Shown here piece by piece: positions 38,105 to 50,200 of a stretch of DNA of 64,000 nucleotides; positions within the stretch are counted from its first letter, which is position 1, and each line of letters opens with the position of its first letter. The notes under the pieces are model-generated. The model searched no databases. It was given only the letters and a program-made list of their open reading frames with translations, and was not told the origin of the DNA. Origin of the DNA: Ciona intestinalis (taxonomy: Eukaryota > Chordata > Ascidiacea > Phlebobranchia > Cionidae). The stretch covers positions 888,986 through 952,985 of the forward strand of contig NC_020178.2 of NCBI RefSeq assembly GCF_000224145.3. The letters are read 5' to 3'. Made by a program: the position numbers and the translations under genes.

Positions 38105-38297
38105 TAGTAGGGTGGGGGAAGATGGGACAACTTTCCATTCCATTTTTTGTCCCATTTGGTAGTAAACAAAGAACATTCAAAAAATTATAAAACCATAACC
38201 TCACGACTCCCATAGACCGTTTTTAATTGTTTAAAACACGATCAGGATATTTGGATATTATGTGCCAAAGGTGTCACATCTTCTCCCACCCTACTTT
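38105..38297 (+). mobile_element. MITE copy upstream of XRCC6
   Basis: A near-perfect copy: left end TAGTAGGGTGGGGGAAGATG and right end CATCTTCTCCCACCCTACT, complementary to each other. The flanks TATA and TTTA suggest a TA-type insertion site. Confidence 0.85.
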
Positions 38298-38439
38298 ATT
38301 TGTAACGAGTAAAATACCGTTTCGTGGATCTGTTTTTATAACAGAATGTTCTCGTTTGTAAACCAATATAGCAAATTAGTTAAAACATTCTAAACCCCTT
38401 TATCGCGGCAATGTCGTCAACTCTAATCCTTATACCCCA

Positions 38440-38530
38440 ACCAACAGCGAGCTTCGAACATAAACCTTTAAGTCGTACTAGATTGCTCTAACCATTACAC
38501 CACGGCGTCGGATGGGGTAACTGTGGAATA
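38440..38530 (-). repeat. tRNA-derived SINE fragment
   Basis: Read on the minus strand, CGCCGTGGTGTAATGGTTAG resembles a tRNA 5' end with A box. GGTTCGAA-like B-box sequence is weak. No full cloverleaf can be drawn, so I do not call a tRNA gene. Similar pieces are at 40355-40380, 54385-54410 and 61845-61910. Confidence 0.5.
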
Positions 38531-38956
38531 AGTTGCAATACAAACTTAAAACTGTCTAAGAAATGCTTGCATGCACTGGATATCAATATGCGATAGATAT
38601 CTGTTCCCAATTACGTTCCAATTGCTAGTGTATTGTTATGTGAGCAAACTAATACACGTTAAATAATTTGTTTTAGAAGAACACAATTCCCTTACCACAG
38701 TGAGACTCGAACCAGGTACCATTAACTATGATGTATTTAGACCACAGCTGTAACCTTGTTTTAAATTTATATTATTCTTTAATTACTAAAAGGTTAATAT
38801 ATAAATACGTGACAACATACATACCACATAAGTCTTAGGCAAAATAAATTCATCCCCTAGCTGTAAAAGACGTCCACGGTAGTTCCCCTTAAAATGGTGC
38901 TTCCCCTAAAATACAGTTCAAATTTCACCGAACATTAAAAAGTTTATGATGCAAAA

Positions 38957-41900
38957 ATGAGTGCTCACATTTATTCTGACGATGTTTCTGATAACGAAAA
39001 TGAAGCTGAAGTTTTTGAACAAAGTTACGGCGGCAGGGAAAGCGTAGTTTTCGCTATTGAATGCTGTGAAGGTAAAAACATTAACGTAAAAGTACTCAGT
39101 ATATATGTCATACACGTCCGATAAAAAACCTGTTCCCTTCTGTACTGATAAATATATATCATATGAGTGAGCTCCTACAGTTAACATGCCACATGGCCTG
39201 GATTTAGGTTAAAGTTGTCCCAATTCGTAATAAACATTCACTATGTTATTATTTGGGTTTAGCAGCCACATTTTTATCTGGTACTTTCATTCAAGTAGTT
39301 TTTACCTGTGTGTGTGTAACGACTGTCGTTTTGCTGCCAATACACTTCTCTTTGTTGTTGTATTGATTAACCTGCTATAGTCTATTCAAAGAGATAAATA
39401 AAATGATGTTATTTGAATGAATGAATGTAACTTACTTTATCCACGCGTGGCCGAAAACGACAGTCGTTATCACACGGGTTTAAACCTCATGCCAGCTTAC
39501 AAGTTACCATGTATGTTATTTTGTGGGTAATTATTTATTTACAGAAATGTTTGACATAAATCAAGAAGACGAAGAGAGTTATTTCGAGCGTATTATGACA
39601 TCAATACATGATATGTTGGTCAACAAAATTATCACCAGTGACACTGATATGAATGTAAATACTTGAATTTATTGCAAAAATACCTTTGTTTTCAGTCTTA
39701 TAAAATCTGTAAATGACCTACAGTTAAAATATTTAATAATTTTAGTGGTCTGCAAATACTGAAACAAATGTCTCATGAAATCTTTAAATGAACATTTAAT
39801 AAAAACATCCTAAAACTTTTATTAAATACATCTTAAATACACATGTCTAAATTTTGTGGGGTGCAAATACTTCCCTTGTAGCAATACCTCATATACTTGT
39901 TTGTGTTTTCTATTTACAAGCATATTTATACCGTGGTGAAGTCTTGCTGAATGCTAAAATAAATTAAAAATTATATCGAATTAGCCAGAAATGTATATTT
40001 TACATTATGTATGGTTGCAGAAGTAAAACAATAAGTAGATATATTTTACTTGATTATTACATCACAAACCAAACCATATTCAGGGTATTGTCTTCTTTGG
40101 TGTCGAGAACAAAACTGAAGATGGGAAATTCCCTGGTGTGAGAACCTGGCAACAATTTGACGTTCCATGTGTTAAAAGCATCATGGAGTTACGAGAAATA
40201 CAGAACATTGATTTTAAACAGTTCGAAAATAAATTTGGAAAACTTGCAGGTCTGTACTATGTATTGTATAGAATGTAATTTATTAAAAGTTATTAAAAAA
40301 TGGAGTTTGGCTCAAAATGGAGCAAAAACTTGTAAATTTGTGTTCAACATCTCTTACATTACACCACGGCGTCGGCAGTTCAAAAATAATGCATGAACCA
40401 GCAATACAAAGTAGTTACATTACAAAGTATCCTCATGGTATAGTAGTAACATAACAATTACCATATTAAAAGTATTTACACTACATAGTATTAACATAAC
40501 ATAGTAGTTATATTCCAAAGTATCCTGATTACCAAGTAGTAACACAACTCATCCACAGAATACGAAGTAAGCAACGTACTTTGGGCGTCACATCAATTAT
40601 TTTTGAACTGCCCGTTCAAGCTTGCGAACAAAACTTTAGTTGTTTTTCCATGGAATGAAAATCCACACAAAGGTATGTTAAAAGTCCGATTCATTTATAA
40701 AAACACTATTTAACTGGATTTAAACTTTGTCTTGATATTAACTATGTTACACTTATTTTTCTGTATGCTGCTAGCCTGCTTCAGCTGTTTAACTGAATGA
40801 AGTTTTTTTTTAAATACTAAACTCCTAACTGTGTATCATAAGTGTTTCTATTTAATGTATACTGCCAAGTTGTTTAATGAAATAATAACTTTCTGATGTA
40901 CATTTTAAACTGTGCTAAAAATCTTTGCACTTACTGTTTTTGCATTTTGGTTTTAAAATGCCAACTTTGTATATAATACTGAAAAAAAGTCAAACTTGGT
41001 TAGGAAACAACAACGCTGTTAAGAGAGCTAGAGCAAAATGTGGCGACCTTCACGAACATGGAGTGGAAATTCAAGTGTTTTCATTCAATCAGGACTTTAG
41101 TTACGAACCATTTTACAAAGTAATGTATGAGATCATATATCATCTATGTTTGGTGTATAAGAAGACATGGTGTATTCATACATTAATTGTATGAATACAC
41201 CATGTGTGTCTGGTGTACAAGAAGACACCCATGTTATTACTTGACAGGGAGCATGGGGTGCATGAATACACCATGTGTGTCCGGTGTATAACATTTGACA
41301 GTGGGCATAATATCATACAATTAACCACATATACCCCCCAGCACATAACAACAGACCAAATCCAAAGTAATGAGCAAATGATGAACCCAATCAATGCAAT
41401 CTCAAACCTTTATAGCTTTTTGATGAGAAAATGTTACAAGCAAAGAATGACAAGGTATAGAAATTTTTATAATTTATCATATCTTTGTACCTTACAAAGC
41501 TGACATATATCTCTAACAACTAAAATAACATAATAATATCCTGCCAGTAACAGATGAAACATTGGTATAATAGAGTGAATGAATGTAACTTACTTTATCC
41601 CCGCTTTGCTAGGAAATGACAGTCAGTATAACACAGGTGTTCTGTTTCAAACACCTCGTGCCAGTTTAAGAGTTACCATGTATGTTACTTTGTGGGTGAA
41701 AGTGACCATTTTTACAGCAGGACATTTTCTAATGTTAAATTCTGGTAGGAATTGAAGTAGAATAATCTTTATCAAACTTTTAATATATACTTTAATATAT
41801 TAATAACTCGTAAGCGGGCACTAAATGAAACAAAACACTGTGTTATAATAATAACTGTCCTTGGCCGGCCACAGGAGGATAAATAAGTCACAATCAATCA

Positions 41901-44900
41901 ACATTTCAGCATTGCTTTAAATATACCCTTCACTTTGACAGGACCAGATTACAGATTGGAAAATACAAGATATCTGTTGGAGTTTACACTGTAGCGAGAA
42001 AAACAACCAAAACCTCGGCCGTATGGATTGATAATTCAACAAATAAAATTGTGAAGCGACAAATTAATCTTGTTGATACTTCTACGGGGGAAATGCTAAT
42101 GCCAAGTGATGTGAAGTTATATCAGGTTACGTTAGAAGCTTGGTGGTGAGCATGGGGTGTTTAGTGTGGTATGTGTGTCTAGTGTATAAGAAAATGCCCC
42201 TGTTAGAACTCGACAGTGAGCATGAGGTGTATGAATACACCACACATATATCTATGCACAATTCTCGACAGCGAGCATAAGGTATACTTCCACCAGACAT
42301 GGGCAGGCAAAGACATTGTGTTTGAGAAAGAGGAAGTGACCTCAATGAAACAACTGTGTGACGTTGGAATAACCGTCCTTGGATTCCAACCGCGTGTTAG
42401 TACTATCAAGCCATGGTATCATAGTAGGCCTGCTCAGTTCATTTACCCTGATGATAGTGACCTGAAAGGTAAACTGTGGTTTAATATTGATATAAAATGT
42501 AACAAGCCTGGTATAAAAATATTAATATTGCATAAAATATAACAATTTTAAATAACATCACAAATTGGTAGAAAATATAACAATTCTAGTATAAAAAACA
42601 ACAATACTGTATTAATATAAAATATAAAAATATTGGTACAACAATTTTGTGTGACAACACCATTTTACAAAATAATAACAAGACAATAATCATCATCAAG
42701 TCTATGGTGGAAAATATATGCATGTTTACTGTATAGCCTATACACTGCACTAAACGTATTCACCGCAAATACAGTTCTTAATAATACCAAAACCAATAAG
42801 GACAATTAGTTAAAATCTAAGTATAAATTAATACAGGTTTGCATGATTAAAACCTTCGAGATGAAAATTCAACTAAATTTAAGTTTATTATTTCAGGCAG
42901 CTCAACGTTTTTCACAGCTTTACTGCAGAAATGTCTTGATAAGGATTACGTCGCAATTTGCCGGTTCGTGTTCGAAACATTAATGTTTTTAAGTTCTGGC
43001 GTATAAAAACNGAATAAAACATTTAGTGTTTACTTAAAAAACGAATAAAACATTTAGTGTTTACTATATCATTTAGCCGACTGTTTTTGTGATAATTTAA
43101 ACAACTTTAAGTTTATTGGCCAAGAACATAAAGGTACGCATTGGTAGCAGCAATGAGTCTCAAACTTGTAACTTCTGGTTTAATTGCATGTATTGCTAAC
43201 CACTATTCCCCACACAACTAAATAAAAACATACTAAATAAAAACATAACCCGGTGTAAATGTACATAATTCAAACCAACCAATCAGATCCACTATTTTGG
43301 TTACATGACTATATTGACAACTATGATTGGACAATTTAAATCCTTCTCCTCTAGATTTGTTCCTCGTACATCCGCAAGCATGAGGAACATCGCTCTTCTA
43401 CCTCAGAGGGAGGAAATTGATCCTGAGACTTCGGAGCAAATTAAACCATCCGGATTTTTTATCGTTTATCTTCCATTTGCTGATGATGTGAGGTAAGGAC
43501 TTGACAGTGAGCATGAGGTGTATGAATACATGAATACACCGTATGAATACACCGTTGGTTCAACTTAACAGTGAGCATGCAGTGTATCAATACACCCGTG
43601 TTATATCTTGACAGTCAGCATACGGTGTATGAATACACCATATATGTCTGCTGTATAAGAAGACACCCATNNNNNNNNNNNNNNNNNNNNNNNNNNNNNN
43701 NNNNNNNNNNNNNNNNNNNNNNNNNNNNNNNNNNNNNNNNNNNNNNNNNNNNNNNNNNNNNNNNNNNNNNNNNNNNNNNNNNNNNNNNNNNNNNNTTTAA
43801 TATTGATATAAAATGTAACAAGCCTGGTATAAAAATATTAATATTGCATAAAATATAACAATTTTAAATAACATCACAAATTGGTAGAAAATATAACAAT
43901 TCTAGTATAAAAAACAACAATACTGTATTAATATAAAATATAAAAATATTGGTACAACAATTTTGTGTGACAACACCATTTTACAACATAATAACAAGAC
44001 AATAATCATCATCAAGTCTATGGTGGAAAATATATGCATGTTTACTGTATAGCCTATACACTGCACTAAACGTATTCACCGCAAATACAGTTCTTAATAA
44101 TACCAAAACCAATAAGGACAATTAGTTAAAATCTAAGTATAAATTAATACAGGTTTGCATGATTAAAACCTTCGAGATGAAAATTCAACTAAATTTAAGT
44201 TTATTATTTCAGGCAGCTCAACGTTTTTCACAGCTTTACTGCAGAAATGTCTTGATAAGGATTACGTCGCAATTTGCAGGTTCTTGTTCGTAATATTAAT
44301 GTTCTTATGTTCTGGCGTAATTTGTATAAAAACAAATAAAACATTTAGTGTTTACTTTATACCATTTAGCCAAATGTTTTTGTGAGAATTTAAACAACTT
44401 TAAGTTTATTGGCCAAGAACATAAAGGTACGCATTGGTAGCAGCAATGAGTCTCAAACTTGTAACTTCTGGTTTAATTGCATGTATTGCTAACCACTATT
44501 CCCCACACAACTAAATAAAAACATACTAAATAAAAACATAACCCGGTGTAAATGTACATAATTCAAACCAACCAATCAGATCCACTATTTTGGTTACATG
44601 ACTATATTGACAACTATGATTGGACAATTTAAATCCTTCTCCTCTAGATTTGTTCCTCGTACATCCGCAAGCATGAGGAACATCGCTCTTCTACCTCAGA
44701 GGGAGGAAATTGATCCTGAGACTTCGGAGCAAATTAAACCATCCGGATTTTTTATCGTTTATCTTCCATTTGCTGATGATGTGAGGTAAGGACTTGACAG
44801 TGAGCATGAGGTGTATGAATACATGAATACACCGTATGAATACACCGTTGGTTCAACTTAACAGTGAGCATGCAGTGTATCAATACACCCGTGTTATATC

Positions 44901-46315
44901 TTGACAGTCAGCATACGGTGTATGAATACACCATATATGTCTGCTGTATAAGAAGACACCCATGTAATAACTTGACAGTGAGCATGAGATGTAATGTATG
45001 CATACTCTAACTATCCAGTATAAAGAAACGCTTATATTTTACCATAGAGAGACAGAGCTTCCAGAAGAGCAACCATCCCCCTCAGAAGAACAAGTACAAT
45101 CGGCAGAATCCATTATAAGAAAGTTACGATTCAAATATGATCCAAACAGCTTTGACAACCCAGCACTGCAGACACATTACAAAAACCTTGAAGCGATGGC
45201 ATTGGAGAAAGAAGCACCTGATCCTGTAACTGATCATACAGGTTTGAATGTAATGGATAGGTTATTTCATTGTGAAGTTTCAAAAAAATATCCGTTACTG
45301 GTCGGGCAAAAAAGGAACAGAGCAAAAATGTAAAAATACCTAGAGAAAAAGTGATAAAACCATGACAGTAAGCATGAGGTGTATGAATGATCTGAAATAT
45401 TCTAATTTTTTTGTGATCTTGAAGACCAATGTTTTGTCTGCCATAGAATGAAACATCATCAAGGTTCGGTGTTCAGTGTCTTGTTCAAGGACACATACAC
45501 CGACAATGGCAGCAGCACCAAACCTTGGGAGTCCTAACCCACCGATCTAGTGGCAGATGTTTATTAATATTTTGTACCCTCAGCACCAGATGTGGAAAGA
45601 ATTGACAGAAAAGTTGGGCCACTGGTTGAAACTTTCAAAAGTTTAGTATTCCCACAAAATTACGATCCTACCAAAACAGCAACTAAACATAAAAGCAATC
45701 AGACCACCAGAGAGAGCAAGAGAGCAAAAACTGAAAACGCAGAGGTAAAATAGGAGTAACATAGAGTAGTTATTCAATACCAAGCCTTGAGATAAAATGT
45801 GATCTATTTCTAAATCTGGCCAGGATTTATACCCTTATTGTTGGGACTATCCTTGTTGCGTCATAACAGAATATACCAACTGCTACTAAATGTGCAACAA
45901 TAAAATTAAGTGAGTGAGGTCCGGCTGTGTGGCACGCCATGGGAGCTGAAATTTAAGCCAGAATTGGCTCATTAACCGACTCCCAGGGTGCTACAACCTG
46001 TTAGTGGCCACTGGGTTGTTAATGCAAACAATGGGGTGATGAGCCAACTTGTCAAAATCCCTGTTCAACCCTCCTGCCACTCCGTAGAACCTCACCCATA
46101 TAGAATATAATGAGTAATGACACCAATGTTTGGTCTTTATAAAAACTGAAAAAAAATCAACTAATTTCCAGGTTAACATTCAAGAAGCTGTTAATAACAA
46201 TGCACTTGGTAAATACACTGTGGTTCAGTTGAAAGAGATATGTCGAGAATTGGAAGTTAAATGCACAGGAAAGAAGGCTGATCTTATATCTGCTATAACT
46301 GCTTATTATGAGTGA
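38957..46315 (+). CDS. XRCC6: Ku70, DNA end-binding subunit of the Ku heterodimer
   Basis: With Ku80, Ku70 forms a ring on broken DNA ends and starts non-homologous end joining in the nucleus. Thirteen exons: 38957-39071, 39545-39654, 40084-40249, 40559-40672, 41004-41119, 41342-41454, 41942-42125, 42282-42468, 42897-42963, 43355-43492, 45048-45241, 45584-45744 and 46172-46315. They sum to 1,809 bases, 602 residues plus stop, against 609 in human. An acidic start is followed by the vWA-like domain (GRESVVFAIE; VVFPWNENPHKGNN), the beta-barrel DNA-binding core (IVFEKEEVTSMKQL; FIVYLPFADDVR), the helical arm (KLRFKYDPNSFDNPALQ), a basic linker and a C-terminal SAP domain (LGKYTVVQLKEICREL). Exons 9 and 10 occur a second time at 44213-44279 and 44648-44785. 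Splicing all four exons in would break the frame (205 extra bases), so only one pair is counted. Confidence 0.94.
39412..39530 (+). repeat. SINE-like dispersed repeat in XRCC6 intron 1
   Basis: One copy, ending 10-20 bases before the exon 2 acceptor at 39545. Further copies in XRCC6 introns are at 41575-41690 (plus) and 41800-41900 (minus). Confidence 0.7.
42480..44963 (+). repeat. Direct duplication of XRCC6 exons 9-10 across a gap
   Basis: Bases 42480-43670 recur, nearly identical, at 43796-44963, with 125 N between. The copies differ by small indels and substitutions in the introns. Exon 9 ends tgccg in one copy and tgcag in the other, both giving Arg after splicing. This looks like two alleles laid end to end; a real tandem duplication is the alternative. 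Confidence 0.85.
43671..43795. other. Assembly gap, 125 N
   Basis: Unknown bases separate the two copies of XRCC6 exons 9-10. A single N also occurs at 43011 in the first copy. Confidence 0.99.
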
Positions 46316-47250
46316 ATTTATTGACTTTTAGAATAAACATTTCTGTAAACTTTGATGGTGTAATTTTATGGTCATTCAGGACTTGAAGCTGATACCATTG
46401 TCAGCGTATGTCTTCGTGGGCAGGACACTTAACGTAATTCAACCAAGTGGTCACTTATGTGTTGTCTAAATTGTTCGTGACACATAAAATAAATCCCCCA
46501 AAATAATCACCCACAGTAAAACTACAAAAACAATGAGTAACTTACATAAGATTTGAACCTTGGACCCTTGGTACTTTGTGGTTCTTGATAATATCCAATA
46601 TATCTACGTGTGTCAATAATTAGAACATATATATTATCATTATTAAAAGTTACATCTGAAATATACAAGCAGATTGTTAATGAAATAAAGAAAATCTCTA
46701 CAAAACTTAAAGGTTGAAAATGCGCGACACAGAAGAACATACAAAGTTTATAAAACACAAACATTTCAATTCATAAACTCATCTACAGAAAGTTAAAAAG
46801 TGAATGTCGTTGAAATTTACTGAAGTGTTGGTTAAATACAAATGTGAAAAGTGGTGCAACCAATACAGGGTGATTATTCTGTTTACATGCAAACTGTAAT
46901 TGCGGCAAAATCCTGAAGTGATAATAAAGGATATAACATTAACATTTAGGACATTGGGATACTGTCAGGGGTTGCTTGTACCAACTTTTGAAAAAAAGAG
47001 TGACATTATATGTTTAAGCACCCCTGTTTCATACATAAACGATTTTACCCTGCTGTTAGGTGTCTGTACAACAAGCAGAGCCAAAGTATATGCATTCACC
47101 AATATATTGCATTAATCAATAAAATGTTTGACAACTATAGGTGTTACGGCATTATAACAATGTCACACCAGATTCTCTGAACATCCAAAAACGTGACACA
47201 CATGACCAGCAGCAGTGAGTTTAGAACCCAGTATCTTCAAAAACATAATT
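46316..47250. other. Convergent intergenic region
   Basis: This is the 935 bases between the 3' ends of XRCC6 (plus) and the adhesion receptor (minus). It contains a short tRNA-like SINE fragment near 46545-46590 and one partial unit of the 112-bp repeat near 46840-46880. No gene is visible. Confidence 0.5.
46332..46337 (+). promoter_or_regulatory. Probable polyadenylation signal of XRCC6
   Basis: AATAAA lies 17 bases after the XRCC6 stop codon, the first such hexamer downstream. Confidence 0.55.
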
Positions 47251-50200
47251 TCACATTCTTGTGCTGGATTTCCTCGATTCACTTTCGGTTGCAAACCTTT
47301 TCAGCGAGCTGTGCTCTCTACTGCTCGCGCGTTGGAAGTGGTGAATATTCACACACCCACTTGACCACCAACTGGAGCTAGAGAAGCAGGGTAGTAATTG
47401 GCACGCCCCCCTAACCCATGTATCCCGTACACGCTTGTTGTAAACACAAAATAAAATGAATAAAAACAATCCCTGGAAATAAATTTTCCAGTTTAGATTC
47501 GAGAAAATGAATAAGTAGCAGCAGTAGCATATAGTGTTTATTCTTAAGTAATGAATGAGTGTAACTATCTTTGGTATTCTTGCATGGCGGGGCAATGACA
47601 GTCATTACATGGATCTGTTTCATACACTTCATGCTCGCTTACGAGTTACCACGTATGTAACTTGTATATCCTCGCAAAGCTGGGTAATGACAGTCGTTAT
47701 AACACCGGTGTTCCATTTCATACACCTAGTTCCAGCTTACGAGTTACCACGTATGTAACTTTGTGGGTATATTTTTTCAGCATGGCTGACAACTTATACA
47801 ACCTATTAGTGACCACTGGGTCGAAGCAATTGTTAAACAAAACCCTCTAACCTGGCTAGAGTTAAGCACTACATGTATAGTCCGTGTAACGACCACAAAC
47901 GTATCATTTTCAACAACGTTGCTAAGAAACCCAATCGCCCACGGCAACCCTAACAAAGTCGTCATGGTAACCACGTTGCAAAGTCGTTTGCGTAACGTCA
48001 CTCTTTTAGCTGTTGATTTGACCTAAGTATAAATTGATAAATAATGTTTAATATAAAGTGATAGACAACTCTGAAATTTAAACACAGGTGTCTTATGTAT
48101 ATGCTGTTGTTGACAGGCATATCTGAAGAATTGCCAAAAGACCCATTTAAACCTATTGCGCACGGTACATAGTGGCTTCATATATCTCATGCTCACTGTC
48201 AAGTTAGGATACTTTCATGTTAAACCTTGGGGTGAAAAACCAAGGGGTTTAATACACAAGTGTTGCACACCATACATGGTGTATTCATACACCTCATGCT
48301 CACTGTTAAGTTATAACATGGATGTCTTCTTATACATCAGACACACATGGTGTATTCATACACCTTATGTTTTTACCAATATATTTACCTTTTCTCTGCC
48401 ATAACTGAGGGAGTAAGTCACAGTGGCGAAAACAGCCACATTGAAGAGCAGAATGATTGCAACAGGGAGTAGAAATCCAAAATGAAAAGCATCTCCATGT
48501 GGCCAGCATATGTCGGGACTTAAATAACTGGATGACCAATCTAAAGTAATGAAATATTCTATAGAATTATCAATTATGATACAATTCTTATGAATAAACC
48601 AATATCACTTATATATCTTTTTATGGTGGACAACATAAAGCTATTACACAGTTAGCTGCTGTAGCTTGGAGAAAACAATACCTACAAAGTTACAAACTTG
48701 TAAGCGGACATGAGGTGTATGAAACAGAACACCCGTGTTATAACAATTGTCGTTTTCCGACCACGCAAGAATAAATAAGTTACATTCATTCATTAATCTA
48801 TTCCTTTAAAATATGATAAATTGAATACCATGCTACTGGTAAGTAATATACATGGTAACTTGTAAGCGGGCACGAGCTGTATGAAAGAGAACACCTGTGT
48901 TATAACGACTGTCGTTTTCCAGCTATGCGAGGATAAATAAAGTTACATTCATTCATTCACAGTATGCACAATTGTGGGTAATAGTTTTTATATGCAAACC
49001 TTAAACAACAAATCTACCAATTACTAACCTTGGCTCTTATTTTCCGTCTCATTTGTCAACAATCTTCATAAAAACAATATTTTAAATATTTTTGTTAAAT
49101 ATTTAAATAAACAGTTCTGTTAAATATTTAAATAAAACTAATCATGTTTTTAAGTAATAAACTACCAATTCAAGACATTTAAACTGTGATATTAACAGGT
49201 AATGTATCAAATCTAGGCTAAATTTATTATCTAAATCTGATTCTAAAACATAGTCTGCCTCACTGTAGGACCTCACTCATATAGAATGGAATGTGCATAT
49301 ACATTGTTGGAGTAATGGGCCAACTCTGGTCTAAATCCCAGGTCCCATGGTGTGCCTCACTGTAGGTCCTCACCCATATAGAATAGAATATACAATGTTG
49401 GGGTAATGTGCCAACTCTGGCATAAACCCCCAGGTCCAATGGCATGCCTCGCTGTAGGTTCCACCCATATAGAATAGAATGAATACTCACCCATATACAA
49501 AGTAATGGTCCACCTTACACACACAATACAACACAGTGAACCCCACCACACATGCTGGGGTAAGATAGGAGAACACACAAGCCCGTCTTATAAAGTGGGG
49601 GTGGCTCGTTTTCGGACCAAGAACTAGAAAAATACAATAAAGTGAAACTATTTGATTTATAAAACAGCTATCCTGGCATTTATCACAAGCAAACATCAGT
49701 TTGTAAACTGTTACTGTCATTTATATTACATCTATTTTATGAAGATTTTCTTTGATATTTCAATGTCCTATATAAGTCTTTTTAAATAATGTGAATGACA
49801 CTCAGAAAACATTTTATAAAATGAATGTAATACGAAAGATTACAAACTTAAGTTTTGTTGTTAAGTTTGTTAGAAAGCTTGTAATAAAGTTAAAAAAGTT
49901 AGGATGCAAGAACCGCTGAGCCACAGCGCCGGAACAAAAACATAGAAAAATTAATCTAATAATCTATGGTAGTTTACTAATTTACCTTGTACAAGTAACA
50001 CATACATTGTGTAGCTCTCTACTGACATCCAGCACCAAGCACACAACCAGAAGAAATGCAGCAAGGTGGCGATAGTGAGACAGGTGGTGAAATTTTGTGT
50101 AGCATTAATCCCACATACATAAAGTAGATATGAAAAAAGCAAAGTCATGCTTAGGTGGAGTAGAATGTGCTGAGTAATGTGACGGTGCAGTTTTCTGTAG

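Larger units (their letters stand above)
37233..38956. other. Intergenic DNA between Cav2 gap and XRCC6
   Basis: This holds a GC-richer island at 37640-37900 with open frames on both strands but no recognisable protein, a full MITE copy (38105-38297), and tRNA-derived SINE fragments (38440-38530 and around 38690-38750). The XRCC6 promoter should lie at its right end; I see no clear TATA box. Confidence 0.45.

Noticed and set aside
44213..44785. Extra XRCC6 exons as a real repeat domain
   Set aside because: Adding the second exon 9-10 pair shifts the frame and duplicates near-identical sequence beside a gap, so an assembly duplication is more likely.
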